Assembly: GCA_000720375.1 (NCBI GenBank)
Contig: JOAA01000015.1
Coordinates: 124,001 to 188,000, forward strand
Length of the DNA stretch: 64,000 nt
Reading direction: 5' to 3'
Origin: Rhodococcus rhodnii
GTDB taxonomy: Bacteria; Actinomycetota; Actinomycetes; Mycobacteriales; Pseudonocardiaceae
The notes beneath the pieces were generated by a model. That model was not told where the DNA came from, made no database searches, and was given only the letters and a program-made list of their open reading frames with translations. Shown here piece by piece: positions 26,593 through 35,176 of the stretch. Position numbers and translations under genes: made by a program. How positions within the stretch are numbered: the first letter of the stretch is position 1; each line of letters opens with the position of its first letter.

Positions 26593-27807
26593 TCAGCCCT
26601 CCCAGGTGACCGGCAACTGATGCACACCGTAGACGAGGGCGTTGTCCTTGAACGAGATCTTGTCCGGGTCCACCGCGAGCCGCATGGTCGGGATGCGGCG
26701 GAACAGCCGCGCGTAGACCTCCTGCAGTTCGATGCGGGCCAATTGCTGGCCGAGGCACTGGTGGATGCCGAAGCCGAAGGCGAGGTGCGTCTTGCCGTTG
26801 CGGTCCAGGCGGATCGTGTCCGCGTCGGCGTACACCTGCTCGTCGCGGTTGCCCGCGTTGAGCGCCGCGACCACCCAGTCGCCTGCGGGGATGGTCTGCC
26901 CGCCCACCTTGATGTCCTCGGTGGCGTAGCGCAACAGGCCGAACTGGATCACCGACAGGTAGCGCAGCATCTCCTCGGCCGCGGACGATGCCAGGTCCGG
27001 GTTGTCGCGCAGCTCGGCCAGCTTCTCGGGCTGCTGCAGCAGCGCGGTGGTGCTCAGCGCGATCATGTTGGCGGTCGTCTCGTGTCCCGCGATGAGCAGC
27101 GTGATGGCCAGTTCGACCATCTCGGCCGCGGTGATCGGGTCACCGGACTCACGGCTGCGGGTGATCATCCGGCCGATCAGGTCGTCACTGGGATCGGCCA
27201 GCTTCGCCTCGAACAATGTCCTCATGTAGGCCTGTACCTGGCCGTACGCGGCGAACCCGATCTGCGGGTCCCTGTCGATGGCCATCAGCGTCGCGCTGTG
27301 CTTGTGGATCACATCCCGGTCCTCGTACGGCACGCCGAGCATCTCGCAGATGACCAGCGACGGGATCGGCAGCGCGAACGCTTCGTAGAGGTCCGCGGGC
27401 TTCGGGCCGGCTAGCAGCGCGTCGATGTGTTCCTCGACGATCCGCTGGATGTACGCCCGCAGGGCTTCCATCCGCCGGACGGTGAACTCCGGCGTCAGCA
27501 TGCGGCGCAGCCGGGCGTGCTCCTTGCCGTCCAGTTGGAGGATGTTGCCGGGCGACACCGGGCGCTCCAGGTCCGCGCCTGCGGTCACGTGCGCCGACGG
27601 CGCCTTGCGCGAGCTGATGCCCGGCGCGGACAGCACAGTCCGTACGTCCTCGTAGCGGCTGACCACCCATGCGTCGATGCCCGCTGGGCAACTGGCCTGG
27701 GTAATGGCCTCGTTGTCACGTAGTTCGGTGAACTCGGCCGGCGGCTCGAACGGGCACCCGGGCGCTCGGGTGGCGGGGAAGGCGGGAATGGTGGACATGT
27801 CCGTCAT
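26593..27807 (-). CDS. Cytochrome P450
   Basis: 404 residues of a soluble bacterial P450. Oxygen-binding IAGHETTANM (Gly241-Thr245), the ExxR helix EEMLRYLS (Glu279, Arg282) and heme loop FGFGIHQCLG with Cys351 are present. The overall style is CYP105/CYP107-like, typical of actinomycete oxidative or biosynthetic P450s. The substrate is unknown. It is first in an operon with the ferredoxin reductase and divergent from a TetR gene, with a palindrome in the gap that probably mediates repression. Confidence 0.93.
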   Translation of the reverse strand: MTDMSTIPAFPATRAPGCPFEPPAEFTELRDNEAITQASCPAGIDAWVVSRYEDVRTVLSAPGISSRKAPSAHVTAGADLERPVSPGNILQLDGKEHARLRRMLTPEFTVRRMEALRAYIQRIVEEHIDALLAGPKPADLYEAFALPIPSLVICEMLGVPYEDRDVIHKHSATLMAIDRDPQIGFAAYGQVQAYMRTLFEAKLADPSDDLIGRMITRSRESGDPITAAEMVELAITLLIAGHETTANMIALSTTALLQQPEKLAELRDNPDLASSAAEEMLRYLSVIQFGLLRYATEDIKVGGQTIPAGDWVVAALNAGNRDEQVYADADTIRLDRNGKTHLAFGFGIHQCLGQQLARIELQEVYARLFRRIPTMRLAVDPDKISFKDNALVYGVHQLPVTWEG

Positions 27808-28075
27808 CGCGATGGGGATCCCTTCAAAATATGGCAGTCAGTGCCATAAGACCTAGACTGTCACTAGGCGGTGACTGTCGCAAGGCCCGGTGGCCGGGAT
27901 TACATACGCGCTGGAAACCGTTGCGTTCTAACGGGAACGGCCAACGAAAGACTCAGGACGGCCGGTTGATGCGGTTGTCCAGTTCGGAGGGTCGTGGCAG
28001 TGTTTCGCCGGTGCCGGGCCGGTAGTGCGCTGTTACCCTCTGGCGCGTGGATCTTGCCCGGTAGGAGGAATGGCC
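27808..28075. promoter_or_regulatory. Divergent P450/TetR control region with palindrome 27830-27848
   Basis: TATGGCA-GTCAG-TGCCATA (27830-27848) is a perfect 7-bp-arm dyad 23 bp upstream of the P450 start. A second dyad, GTCAC-TAGGCG-GTGAC (27860-27875), follows at once. Both suit a TetR dimer. The rest of the 268-bp gap shows no small gene I can support. Confidence 0.55.
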
Positions 28076-28681
28076 GTGGGGCTACGCGAGCTCAAGATGG
28101 AGCGCACGCGGCAGCTGATCGCCGACAAGGCGTTCCAGCTGTTCACCGAGCACGGTTTCGACCAGACCACAGTCGAGCAGATCGCCGCGGCGGCCGAAGT
28201 CGGCCCGCGCACGCTGTATCGCTACTTCCCGACCAAGGAGACGTTGCTCGTCAACTTCGTCGAGACCCATCTGTTCGCCGCATTGGAACGGATGCGCGAG
28301 CAGCCAGACGACCTGCCGGTGGCCGAGGCGCTGTACGCGCTGGTCGACAGCGTCATCACGACCACGGCGGTGCACGAGTCCCGTGTTTTGGCGATCTACG
28401 AGCTCGCCGAGCGGACTCCGTCGGTGCAGGCGCAGTTCAGCGGCATTTGGTTCCGGTGGCGGGCTGCGGTCGCGGACGAGGTGTCGCGACGGTGTAAGCG
28501 CCGCGGCAGTGACATGGCCGCGAGCCTTGCCGCCGCCACCGTCAGTTTCGTGATCGACGTGAGCGTGCAGGCGTGGGTCGAGAGTGGCGGGAAGGCCAAC
28601 ATGCGCCGGCTGGCCAACCGGGCGCTGGAGCTGCTGCGCAACGGCGAGGTGCCGTTCGCTACGCCTGCCAGTAAGAGGTGA
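28076..28681 (+). CDS. TetR family transcriptional regulator
   Basis: 201 residues. The N-terminal HTH is clear: RTRQLIADKAFQLFTEHGF, then TTVEQIAAAAEVGPRTLYRYF. The C-terminal ligand domain is not diagnostic. The GTG at 28076 lies 7 nt after an AGGAGG ribosome binding site and is preferred to the in-frame ATG at 28070, which is almost on top of that site. It probably represses itself and the divergent P450/reductase operon. The last 23 bases overlap the convergent hydrolase gene. Confidence 0.9.
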   Translation: MGLRELKMERTRQLIADKAFQLFTEHGFDQTTVEQIAAAAEVGPRTLYRYFPTKETLLVNFVETHLFAALERMREQPDDLPVAEALYALVDSVITTTAVHESRVLAIYELAERTPSVQAQFSGIWFRWRAAVADEVSRRCKRRGSDMAASLAAATVSFVIDVSVQAWVESGGKANMRRLANRALELLRNGEVPFATPASKR

Positions 28682-29498
28682 GGATGTCGGCGACCGGCGC
28701 CGGATCGTATAGGAAATAGCTGTGGCCGCTCGCGACCGAGCGGACGTCGAACGGGTTGTCCGGCGTCAGCGCGTCGGCGTCCTTGATGTAGCGGTCCTGC
28801 GCGGCCAACGGAATGCTCTTGTCCTCGGTGAGCCGGATGTAGGTGTGGGGGACACGGCCCCACGTGGCCTTGTCGGCCCGAATGTCGAAGCTCGGTTTTC
28901 CCATCCATGCCTCGTCCGGCTCGAATCCGTTGATCCAACTGGCGATCTGCTGCTCGCTGAGCCCCAAGGCGTCGCCCAGCGCGGCAACCGTCGCACCGTT
29001 TGCCCCACGCCAGTTGGTGCGCATGAAGCCGCGCTCCGTCGGGTTTCCCATCATGAGCGGCGCTCCAGCGGGGAAGAGGGCGCTGGAGACCCACTCCGGC
29101 TGACCCATGTACTCCACTGGCGACATGGTGACGGGACATTGGGCGGACACGTATACGATCCGATGTAGGAAATCGGGTATTTGATTGGCGACGCCGGTGA
29201 TCGTCAGCCCGCCGAGGCTGTGACCGACAAGAATCACCGGGCCGTGCTCACGAACGCGGCGCACGATCTGCACGACATGGTCGATCCAGTGCTGCCCGCT
29301 GATGTCGGCCGCCTGCGAGGACTCGTTCGCGAGCACCGCCAGGTCTTGTTCCTGGTACGCCGTGGTGAATCCGATGCCCCGGCCGGGCAGGTCGACGGCG
29401 AGCGTGCGATGCCCGCGCAGGGACATTTCCCGCTGCAGATGTGTCCAGTTACCGGAATTGCCGCACATACCGTGGACGAGAACATAAGTCGGCGTCAT
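28659..29498 (-). CDS. Alpha/beta hydrolase (tandem copy 1)
   Basis: 279 residues of the EstC/HNL-like alpha/beta hydrolase group. It has TYVLVHGMCGNSGNW with the oxyanion region, nucleophile Ser in VGHSLGG, an Asp candidate in the ITEDxx-type stretch RLTEDKSIP, and a late His in VASGHSYFLYDP. No signal peptide, so cytoplasmic. It closely resembles the next upstream gene, so the pair arose by tandem duplication. ATG at 29498 matches the paralogue start. Esterase or lactonase activity is likely; the substrate is unknown. Confidence 0.85.
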   Translation of the reverse strand: MTPTYVLVHGMCGNSGNWTHLQREMSLRGHRTLAVDLPGRGIGFTTAYQEQDLAVLANESSQAADISGQHWIDHVVQIVRRVREHGPVILVGHSLGGLTITGVANQIPDFLHRIVYVSAQCPVTMSPVEYMGQPEWVSSALFPAGAPLMMGNPTERGFMRTNWRGANGATVAALGDALGLSEQQIASWINGFEPDEAWMGKPSFDIRADKATWGRVPHTYIRLTEDKSIPLAAQDRYIKDADALTPDNPFDVRSVASGHSYFLYDPAPVADILTSYWQA

Positions 29499-29580
29499 GT
29501 GATCGTCGGGCGACGGTCGACGGAATTGCCCGTTTGGGAACCGGTGAGCGAACCATCGTCCGCCCACCGGTGGACCGGGA

Positions 29581-30429
29581 TCACCTTCGGCTGAAGCTGC
29601 TCAGAATGTCCGCGACCTCGGCTGGCCGATTGAGGAATGTGCCGTGGCCGCCCGACGCGAAATGGACATCGAACGGGTTTTCCGGCGTGAGTGCGTCGGC
29701 TTCCTTGATATAACGCTCCTGCGCCGCGGGCGGCATGCTCTGGTCTTCGGTGAGCCGGATGAAGCTGTGTGGGACGCGACCCCACGTGTCCTTGTCGACC
29801 CGGTAGTCGAACGTCGGGTTGGTCTGCCACCAGACTTCGTCCGGTTCGAAGCCGTTGAGCGTCGCGACGAACGCGTCGGGGTCCGAGCCCGCGCCCAACG
29901 CTTCGTGCAGTGCGTCGAAAACCTCGGGATCCGCCGTTCGCCAGTTCAGCCTGATGTACCCGCGTTCGGCCGGGTTGGTCATGGTGATCTTCACTGTGGC
30001 GGGGAACAGCTTGCTGGACGCCCATTCCGGCTCGGACAGGTAGTCGGCGCCCGCCATGGTGACCGGGCACTGCGCGGCGATGTATACGATCCGATCCAGG
30101 AAATCGGGTATCTGATTGGCGACGCCGGTGACCATCAGCCCGCCGAGGCTGTGCCCGACGAGGATCACCGGACCGTGCTCCCGCACCCGGCGAACGGCGT
30201 CGACGACGTGATCGACCCAGTCGGGTCCGGTCACGTTCGCGATCGGCGAGGGCTCGGCCGCGAACGTTTCCAGGTCCTGCACCTGATAGGCCCGGGTGAA
30301 TCCGGTTCGCCGGCCGGGAAGGTCGACCGCGAGCGTCCGGTGGCCGCGGAACGCCATTTCCCGCTGCATGGGCGTCCAGACCGTCGAATTGCTGCCGGAT
30401 GGATGAACGAAAACGTAAGTCGGAATCAC
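29581..30429 (-). CDS. Alpha/beta hydrolase (tandem copy 2)
   Basis: 282 residues, similar to the downstream gene over its whole length: HRTLAVDLPGR, REHGPVILVGHSLGGL, GVANQIPDFLxRIVY and the TWGRVPHxxIRLTED region are shared. The nucleophile serine is in VGHSLGG and a late His is in ASGGHGTFLNRP. The usual HGxxxxxxxW loop reads HPSGSNSTVW here, a change that may alter the oxyanion hole. GTG at 30429 aligns with the paralogue start; a GTG at 30447 is an alternative. The gap to copy 1 is 82 bp. Confidence 0.83.
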   Translation of the reverse strand: MIPTYVFVHPSGSNSTVWTPMQREMAFRGHRTLAVDLPGRRTGFTRAYQVQDLETFAAEPSPIANVTGPDWVDHVVDAVRRVREHGPVILVGHSLGGLMVTGVANQIPDFLDRIVYIAAQCPVTMAGADYLSEPEWASSKLFPATVKITMTNPAERGYIRLNWRTADPEVFDALHEALGAGSDPDAFVATLNGFEPDEVWWQTNPTFDYRVDKDTWGRVPHSFIRLTEDQSMPPAAQERYIKEADALTPENPFDVHFASGGHGTFLNRPAEVADILSSFSRR

Positions 30430-30574
30430 GATGCCGAGTATGCGCACCGGTCAAGCAATCGGCGACAGAATTGCCCCAATGGGCGAAAAATTACACCTAT
30501 TCGGTGCCGAAGAATTGCTGAAACAAAGATGACTCAGATCGCCGTCCGAGAGGCGTTGTTTGAATGATAGCACA

Positions 30575-30606
30575 AAGGGCGGACCGCGATTTCGCGGTCC
30601 GCCCTT
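30575..30606. terminator. Strong bidirectional intrinsic terminator
   Basis: A perfect 15-bp stem, AAGGGCGGACCGCGA (30575-30589) with a TT loop and its complement (30592-30606), lies 10 bp beyond the stop of the minus-strand stress-protein gene. On the minus strand the stem is followed by TG, so only a short U run forms, but stem stability is high. Confidence 0.8.
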
Positions 30607-30616
30607 CGGCGTTCGA

Positions 30617-31144
30617 TCAGGCTTGCGTGGCGGCCTGCGCGGCAGGCATTCCGATGGAAAGCTTGGCGAGCAGGTTGCGCGCGGCCTCCGCCTCGCGCGG
30701 CTGGCACAAGACGTCGTAACGCCTGGCCACTATCTGGCTGTGCGACACGAAGTCACGGCGTCCGCGGGTTGCGCTGTAGTTCATCGCCGCGAAGGCAACG
30801 CCGAAGACCGTACCGGCGACAAGGCCGACCAGTATCGGTCCCCAGGCGAACCCTGCGGTGAACATGCTCAGCAGCAGTCCGACGAACAATCCGAACCACG
30901 CGCCGCTTGCCGCGCCGGTTCCCAGCACGCGGCCCCAGCTCAGCCGGCCGGCCACCCGCTCGACGAGGAGCGGCTCGACACCGACGATGGTGACGTCCTG
31001 GACCGGGAACTTGGCGTCCGCCAGGTAATCGACGGCTGCCTGCGCCTCGGCGTACGTGTCGTAGGAGCCGATCGGCCACCCGTTCGGCATCGTGGGCAAC
31101 GAAGGGATCGCGTTGGTGGTGGGACGAAAGGCTGCTGTGGACAT
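30617..31144 (-). CDS. GSP17M-type general stress domain protein with glycine-rich membrane segment
   Basis: 175 residues. The N-terminal part (about 25-70: WPIGSYDTYAEAQAAVDYLADAKFPVQDVTIVG) matches the general stress protein 17M domain. A Gly/Ala-rich hydrophobic hairpin follows (GTGAASGAWFGLFVGLLLS and GPILVGLVAGTVFGVAF), similar to glycine-zipper membrane segments. Actinobacteria have many such proteins, usually under stress control. ATG at 31144 follows GAGGTGAGAG. It is a single-gene unit ended by a strong hairpin. Confidence 0.8.
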   Translation of the reverse strand: MSTAAFRPTTNAIPSLPTMPNGWPIGSYDTYAEAQAAVDYLADAKFPVQDVTIVGVEPLLVERVAGRLSWGRVLGTGAASGAWFGLFVGLLLSMFTAGFAWGPILVGLVAGTVFGVAFAAMNYSATRGRRDFVSHSQIVARRYDVLCQPREAEAARNLLAKLSIGMPAAQAATQA

Positions 31145-31256
31145 CTCTCTCACCTCTGGGGTGTCTTAGTTCGTACATCCCATTGAACGTGAGGTGCCGG
31201 TGAGTTGTGCCCCCAGCCGGATGTTCACAGAGACCTATCAGGTCCCTCTCAGGAGG

Positions 31257-31796
31257 TCAGTTTCCGTTGAGTACGGCGGTGGCGCCGCGCAGCAGTTCGT
31301 CGTGCAGTTCCTTGTCCGGCACGTTCGGGAACATGCTGATCGGGTCGGTCGCCGCGGCGAACGCCTGCGCGGCGCGGACCCGTTGCCGCCAATCGGGTTT
31401 CGGGCCCGCGATCAACTCCGTCGCGCGCTCGACGATGCCCATCACCCTGGTCATGATCTCGGCCGTCTCGTCGCCGTAGACCGAGGCATCACGCAGCAAC
31501 AACGCCATTGCTCTGCGGTACTTGAGCATCGCTTCAATGCACCCGCCGAGTGTCTCCTCGGGAGTCAGTGCCCGCGTCATCACAGCGTCCAGCTGTTCGA
31601 TGGCCGGGCTGACGAGGCTGTTGAGGATCTCGGTCTTGCTGCGGAAGTGGTGGTACAGCGAGGGTTTCGTGATGCCGACATGTTCGGCGATCTCGCGCAT
31701 CGAGGCAGCCTTGTAGGTGCGCGTGCTGAACAGGTCCAGCGCGGTATCCAGAATTCGCGCACGCGTATCACCACTCACGGTCGCGGACTTTACCAC
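31257..31796 (-). CDS. TetR family transcriptional regulator
   Basis: 179 residues with the TetR HTH TRARILDTALDLFSTRTYKAASMREIAEHVGITKPSLYHHF. The C-terminal domain is not classifiable by eye. It starts with GTG at 31796; another GTG seven codons in (VSGDTRA) is possible. A copy of the repeated palindrome begins at 31797, directly at the start codon, so it very likely represses itself and the divergent hydrolase gene. Confidence 0.88.
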   Translation of the reverse strand: MVKSATVSGDTRARILDTALDLFSTRTYKAASMREIAEHVGITKPSLYHHFRSKTEILNSLVSPAIEQLDAVMTRALTPEETLGGCIEAMLKYRRAMALLLRDASVYGDETAEIMTRVMGIVERATELIAGPKPDWRQRVRAAQAFAAATDPISMFPNVPDKELHDELLRGATAVLNGN

Positions 31797-31973
31797 CCGA
31801 CCGGTAGGTAGGCTGTCACCTCGCTAACCCCACTTCCAAACCGCCGGGCGGTCCGTGCGCCGCGGCAACTGGCCAACAAGCCGCCATCCGACCGGTCGGT
31901 AGGGGACTAGTCAGCCGTCCGACCGGTCGGTAGGGTGGCTGACGTCGCAGAGCCGACCGACCGGTAGGTAGGG
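31797..31973. promoter_or_regulatory. Four copies of a TetR operator, CCGACCGGTNGGTAGG
   Basis: Copies lie at 31797-31812, 31888-31904, 31919-31935 and 31957-31973. The two middle copies carry the fully symmetric CCGACCGGTCGG core and the outer two read CCGACCGGTAGG. All continue with TAGG. Together they span both divergent starts, so one TetR protein probably controls both genes cooperatively. The pattern is directly visible; binding is inferred. Confidence 0.75.
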
Positions 31974-31983
31974 AGTGGAGAGA

Positions 31984-33162
31984 ATGGGCGAAGGAACTGT
32001 TGAACTTGGGTTCGCTGCGGTGCGCGAGGCGTTCGAGACCAACTTCGCGGAACATGGCGAATTGGGTGCGAGCCTGGCGGTTTACGAGCACGGCCACCAG
32101 GTGGTCGACCTGTGGGGTGGGCTGGCTGATCCCAGTGGACGACCGTGGGAGCGCGACACGTTGGCGGTGATCGCGTCGGTGACCAAGTCGTTGGCGGCGA
32201 CGGCGATGCTTGTGCTGGTCGATCGCGGACGGATCGGCCTGGACGACCACGTGGCGCAGCACTGGCCTGAGTTTGCCGCGGAAGGAAAGCAAGACATCAC
32301 GCTGCGGATGCTGATGAGCCACCAGGCAGGGGTGCCAAGCCTGGCCCACAGCCCGATGACGTACCAGGGCCTCGTCGAAGGCACCCCGATCACGGACGCG
32401 ATCGCGTCCGCACGCCCGGAATGGGCACCGGGAACCGCGCACGGATACCACGGCCTGACGATCGGCCACGCGATCAGCGCGCTGATCCAAAGGCTGACGG
32501 GGCAGACCGTCGGCAGGTTCTTCGCCGAAGAGATAGCGGGTCCGCTCCGCCTGGACGCGTTCATCGGGCTGCCACCCGGCGAACTGCCGCGTCTGGCGAC
32601 GATGGTGCTGCCGGATTCCGCGGACGTGGTCCGTCTCGGGATGAACGTGCCGGAACTGCGCGGCCTGTACGAACGGCTCAACGACCCGGAATCGCTGACC
32701 TACAGGGCGTTGTACGGCAGCATGGCCATGGGCTGGGAGACCGCCAACGACCCGAAGTACGTGACAGTCGAAGCGCCGTCAACGGACGGTGTGGCCAACG
32801 CGAAAGCGCTCGCCAAGATGTACGCGGCGTTGATCGGGCCAGTCGACGGAACCCGGCTGATCGGGCCGGAAACGCTTGACGAGGCCAGGCGTGTGCACGC
32901 GTCCGGAACAGACAAGGTGCTGGCCACGAGGACCACGGTCGGCCTGGGATTCATGCTCCCGGGCGGTCCGCTGTTCCCTGACGCCGCCGGACCAGCCGCG
33001 TTCGGCCACGGCGGAGCCAGCGGCGCGTTCGCGTTCGCCGATCCCGAAGTGGGCATCGCGTTCGGTTACGTGCCGAATCGCGGGTCGGAACTGTTGGAGG
33101 GCAACGACCTCCGTGTGTCCACGTTGGTCGCTGCCCTCGACGAAGCGATCAGCCGCCGTTAG
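31984..33162 (+). CDS. Beta-lactamase-family serine hydrolase (class C/esterase type)
   Basis: 392 residues of the class C beta-lactamase/EstB/transesterase group. The catalytic SxxK is SVTK in LAVIASVTKSLAATAML, a Tyr candidate lies in GTAHGYHGLTIGH, and a late GHGGASGAFAFADPE replaces the KTG box. There is no signal peptide, so it is probably a cytoplasmic esterase or an acyltransferase like LovD. ATG at 31984 follows a GGAG. The four TetR operators upstream suggest induction by a ligand of the neighbouring regulator. Confidence 0.88.
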   Translation: MGEGTVELGFAAVREAFETNFAEHGELGASLAVYEHGHQVVDLWGGLADPSGRPWERDTLAVIASVTKSLAATAMLVLVDRGRIGLDDHVAQHWPEFAAEGKQDITLRMLMSHQAGVPSLAHSPMTYQGLVEGTPITDAIASARPEWAPGTAHGYHGLTIGHAISALIQRLTGQTVGRFFAEEIAGPLRLDAFIGLPPGELPRLATMVLPDSADVVRLGMNVPELRGLYERLNDPESLTYRALYGSMAMGWETANDPKYVTVEAPSTDGVANAKALAKMYAALIGPVDGTRLIGPETLDEARRVHASGTDKVLATRTTVGLGFMLPGGPLFPDAAGPAAFGHGGASGAFAFADPEVGIAFGYVPNRGSELLEGNDLRVSTLVAALDEAISRR

Positions 33163-34147
33163 AAGGCTGGTACGACTGCGCCTTCAGCGTGCGGGCAACG
33201 GGGTCACCGCTGATCTTGTCGACCGCGCGCAGGAACCTTGGTCCCATTTCCGCGGCGGCCTGCCGGAACGGGTGAGTGGCGCCGAAGTCGGCCGCGTGCT
33301 CCGGCAACCCACGTGCGAACAGCGCGTACGTCAGGACCGGCTTGCCGGCCTTGTCGAAGATGACGCCAGCCTCGTTGCGGCCGTCGTTCAGCCACCCCGC
33401 CTTCGTCGCGATGCGCGAGCGGTCGACGGAGGACATCTCCCGGCGGATGCCGTCGGTGAACGCGACCTGCGAACGCAACACGTTCAGCAGGTAGTCCGTC
33501 GACGTCGGGCTGACCAGCGTGCCCTTGACGATGCCCTGCAGGATCCCGTGCGTCTCCCGCGGCGTGGTCTTGCCCAGCCAGTACCGCTTCGGGTTGGCCG
33601 CGGGGATGACCTGGGTCTTCGGGAATCCCTTCGCGACGAGCGTCGCGTTGATCTCCGCAGGCGCGCAGACCAGGCCGGTCAGCCGGACGCAGGTGTCGTC
33701 GGACACCGTGAGGAACAGCGAGAGGATGTGCCCGACGGTGAACACGCTCGGGTACGCCCGGTCGAGCGGGATGATCCCGTCGCCGGTCTTGATCACGATG
33801 TCTTCCGGCACCTCGACCTGGTCGGTGAGCTTGGCCTCGCCCCGGTCGATCTTGTCGAGCACAGCGACCGCGGCGGCGACCTTGTTGACGCTGTACGCCT
33901 CGACCAGCTCGTCGGAGCCCTGGTCAACGGCGACACCGTCGGCGACGCTGATGTACGAGTTCCATGTGCCGCCTGCTTCGGCGGTCTTCACGTCGTAGAC
34001 CCGCTTTACCCGGGCGCGGGCCCGCTCCGGCGTCGCCGGACTGATGTCTTCTTCCTGAGCAAGCGCTGGCGTGCTGCCGAGAACGCTGCTGGCCGCGACC
34101 ACGGTCCCCAAGCCGAACGCCGCTCGCCTGTTTAGCCGATACCCCAT
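33149..34147 (-). CDS. Secreted class A beta-lactamase-fold protein (Tat-type signal)
   Basis: 332 residues. The N terminus RLNRRAAFGLGTVVAASSVLGSTPALAQ has a twin arginine and an Ala-x-Ala end, fitting Tat export. The domain has YSVNKVAAAV (SxxK), TVSDDTCVR in the SDN position and TKAGWLN in the KTG position. True penicillinases have SDN and KTG and a Glu-rich omega loop, so activity on beta-lactams is uncertain; a serine hydrolase role in the wall is possible. ATG at 34147. Tail overlaps the upstream hydrolase by 14 bp, convergent. Confidence 0.82.
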   Translation of the reverse strand: MGYRLNRRAAFGLGTVVAASSVLGSTPALAQEEDISPATPERARARVKRVYDVKTAEAGGTWNSYISVADGVAVDQGSDELVEAYSVNKVAAAVAVLDKIDRGEAKLTDQVEVPEDIVIKTGDGIIPLDRAYPSVFTVGHILSLFLTVSDDTCVRLTGLVCAPAEINATLVAKGFPKTQVIPAANPKRYWLGKTTPRETHGILQGIVKGTLVSPTSTDYLLNVLRSQVAFTDGIRREMSSVDRSRIATKAGWLNDGRNEAGVIFDKAGKPVLTYALFARGLPEHAADFGATHPFRQAAAEMGPRFLRAVDKISGDPVARTLKAQSYQPSNGG

Positions 34148-34225
34148 GCCGCAAGATCCAACCACGAACGAATGAACCGTGGTGTGGCAAGTACTCGTAT
34201 AGCAAGACAGATGGGAGGGGTGTGC

Positions 34226-35065
34226 ATGAAAACCGCAAGAAGCAGACCCGCCGGGGCGCCAGGACCGGTCTTCACCATCTCCGACCTGGCGTTCCAGGTG
34301 CTGTGGGAGTTCCTCGGACTGCCCGACATGCCTGAGACCCTCACCGTGTCGCGGCACGGTCGTGACCAGCGCGGCATGGTCTCCAAGGCCTGGTCAGAGC
34401 TGCAACGCGCCGGCCTCGCCGACTCAGCGGCACCGCATCCGCGGCTTGTCGCCCTTTTGAACATCCTCGCCCGCCCCCGGCGCGCGGTCGGCGCGCGCTT
34501 ATGGCTGGGCGGTCCAGTTCGTGCGTACGCCGCCGCGGTCGGTGACCAGGCGGCGTTCGGCGTGCATGTCGGCGGTTATGTGAACGTCCACGCGGTCCGA
34601 CCGGAAGACCTCGCCCGCGCACCGGTCTCCTTGTTGCTGGAAGCCTCGCCCGGCCCGGGATGCACGGTCTCGCTGCCCAACGAGGTCATCGCGGATGCCC
34701 GATTCCGCTCCATCGCCGGCCCCGGAAACCGCGCTCGCCCTCGCGCGCCCCGGATCGGATCCGAAGAGGCGAACTGGCTGGCCGAGACGATCTACGGCGC
34801 CGGTGACCGAGGTGAATTCACCGCGGCCGTGATCGACCACATGGGGTACTCGGTACGCGACGACGAGTTGGTCGGTTTCTTCGACTCGCCCAACGGCCGC
34901 TACCTGATCGAGGAGTACCGCGCGGCTGACGGTCGCGATTGGACGACTGTGGAACCCGCCCACGGCAAGATGCTGGTCGAGTGCATCGAGCGCACCCTGC
35001 TGGCGCTCGAAGGGCACCTGATGCGCGAACTTGGCCAGACGAACCAACCCGCGCTGATCCGCTGA
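34226..35065 (+). CDS. EspG-family (ESX/type VII secretion-associated) protein
   Basis: 279 residues. The start VFTISDLAFQVLWEFLGLPDMPETLTV and the end NGRYLIEEYRAADGRDWTTVEPA match the actinobacterial EspG family, cytoplasmic chaperones that bind PE/PPE or WXG-type substrates of type VII secretion. ATG at 34226 has GGGAGGGG upstream. No WXG100, EccC or other ESX gene is in the window, so this is an orphan copy, which Pseudonocardiaceae-type genomes often have. Confidence 0.75.
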   Translation: MKTARSRPAGAPGPVFTISDLAFQVLWEFLGLPDMPETLTVSRHGRDQRGMVSKAWSELQRAGLADSAAPHPRLVALLNILARPRRAVGARLWLGGPVRAYAAAVGDQAAFGVHVGGYVNVHAVRPEDLARAPVSLLLEASPGPGCTVSLPNEVIADARFRSIAGPGNRARPRAPRIGSEEANWLAETIYGAGDRGEFTAAVIDHMGYSVRDDELVGFFDSPNGRYLIEEYRAADGRDWTTVEPAHGKMLVECIERTLLALEGHLMRELGQTNQPALIR

Positions 35066-35067
35066 AC

Positions 35068-35130
35068 CAGATATCAGATACCAGACATCCAGCATCCAGT
35101 ATCAGGTATCGGGTTTCCGGTATCAGATAC
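35068..35130 (+). repeat. Heptanucleotide tandem array (CAGATAC-like), nine units
   Basis: Directly after the EspG stop, nine consecutive 7-bp units run: CAGATAT, CAGATAC, CAGACAT, CCAGCAT, CCAGTAT, CAGGTAT, CGGGTTT, CCGGTAT, CAGATAC. Units vary at two or three positions, but the phase is kept. It is AT-rich in a GC-rich context. Confidence 0.7.
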
Positions 35131-35176
35131 GATCTGAACTGCCCGATCATGTGGACCAACGAGAACGTCAGATGGT

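Noticed and set aside
33149..34147. Calling the Tat-exported protein a resistance beta-lactamase
   Set aside because: It has SDD and KAG in place of SDN and KTG, so penicillinase activity cannot be claimed from sequence.
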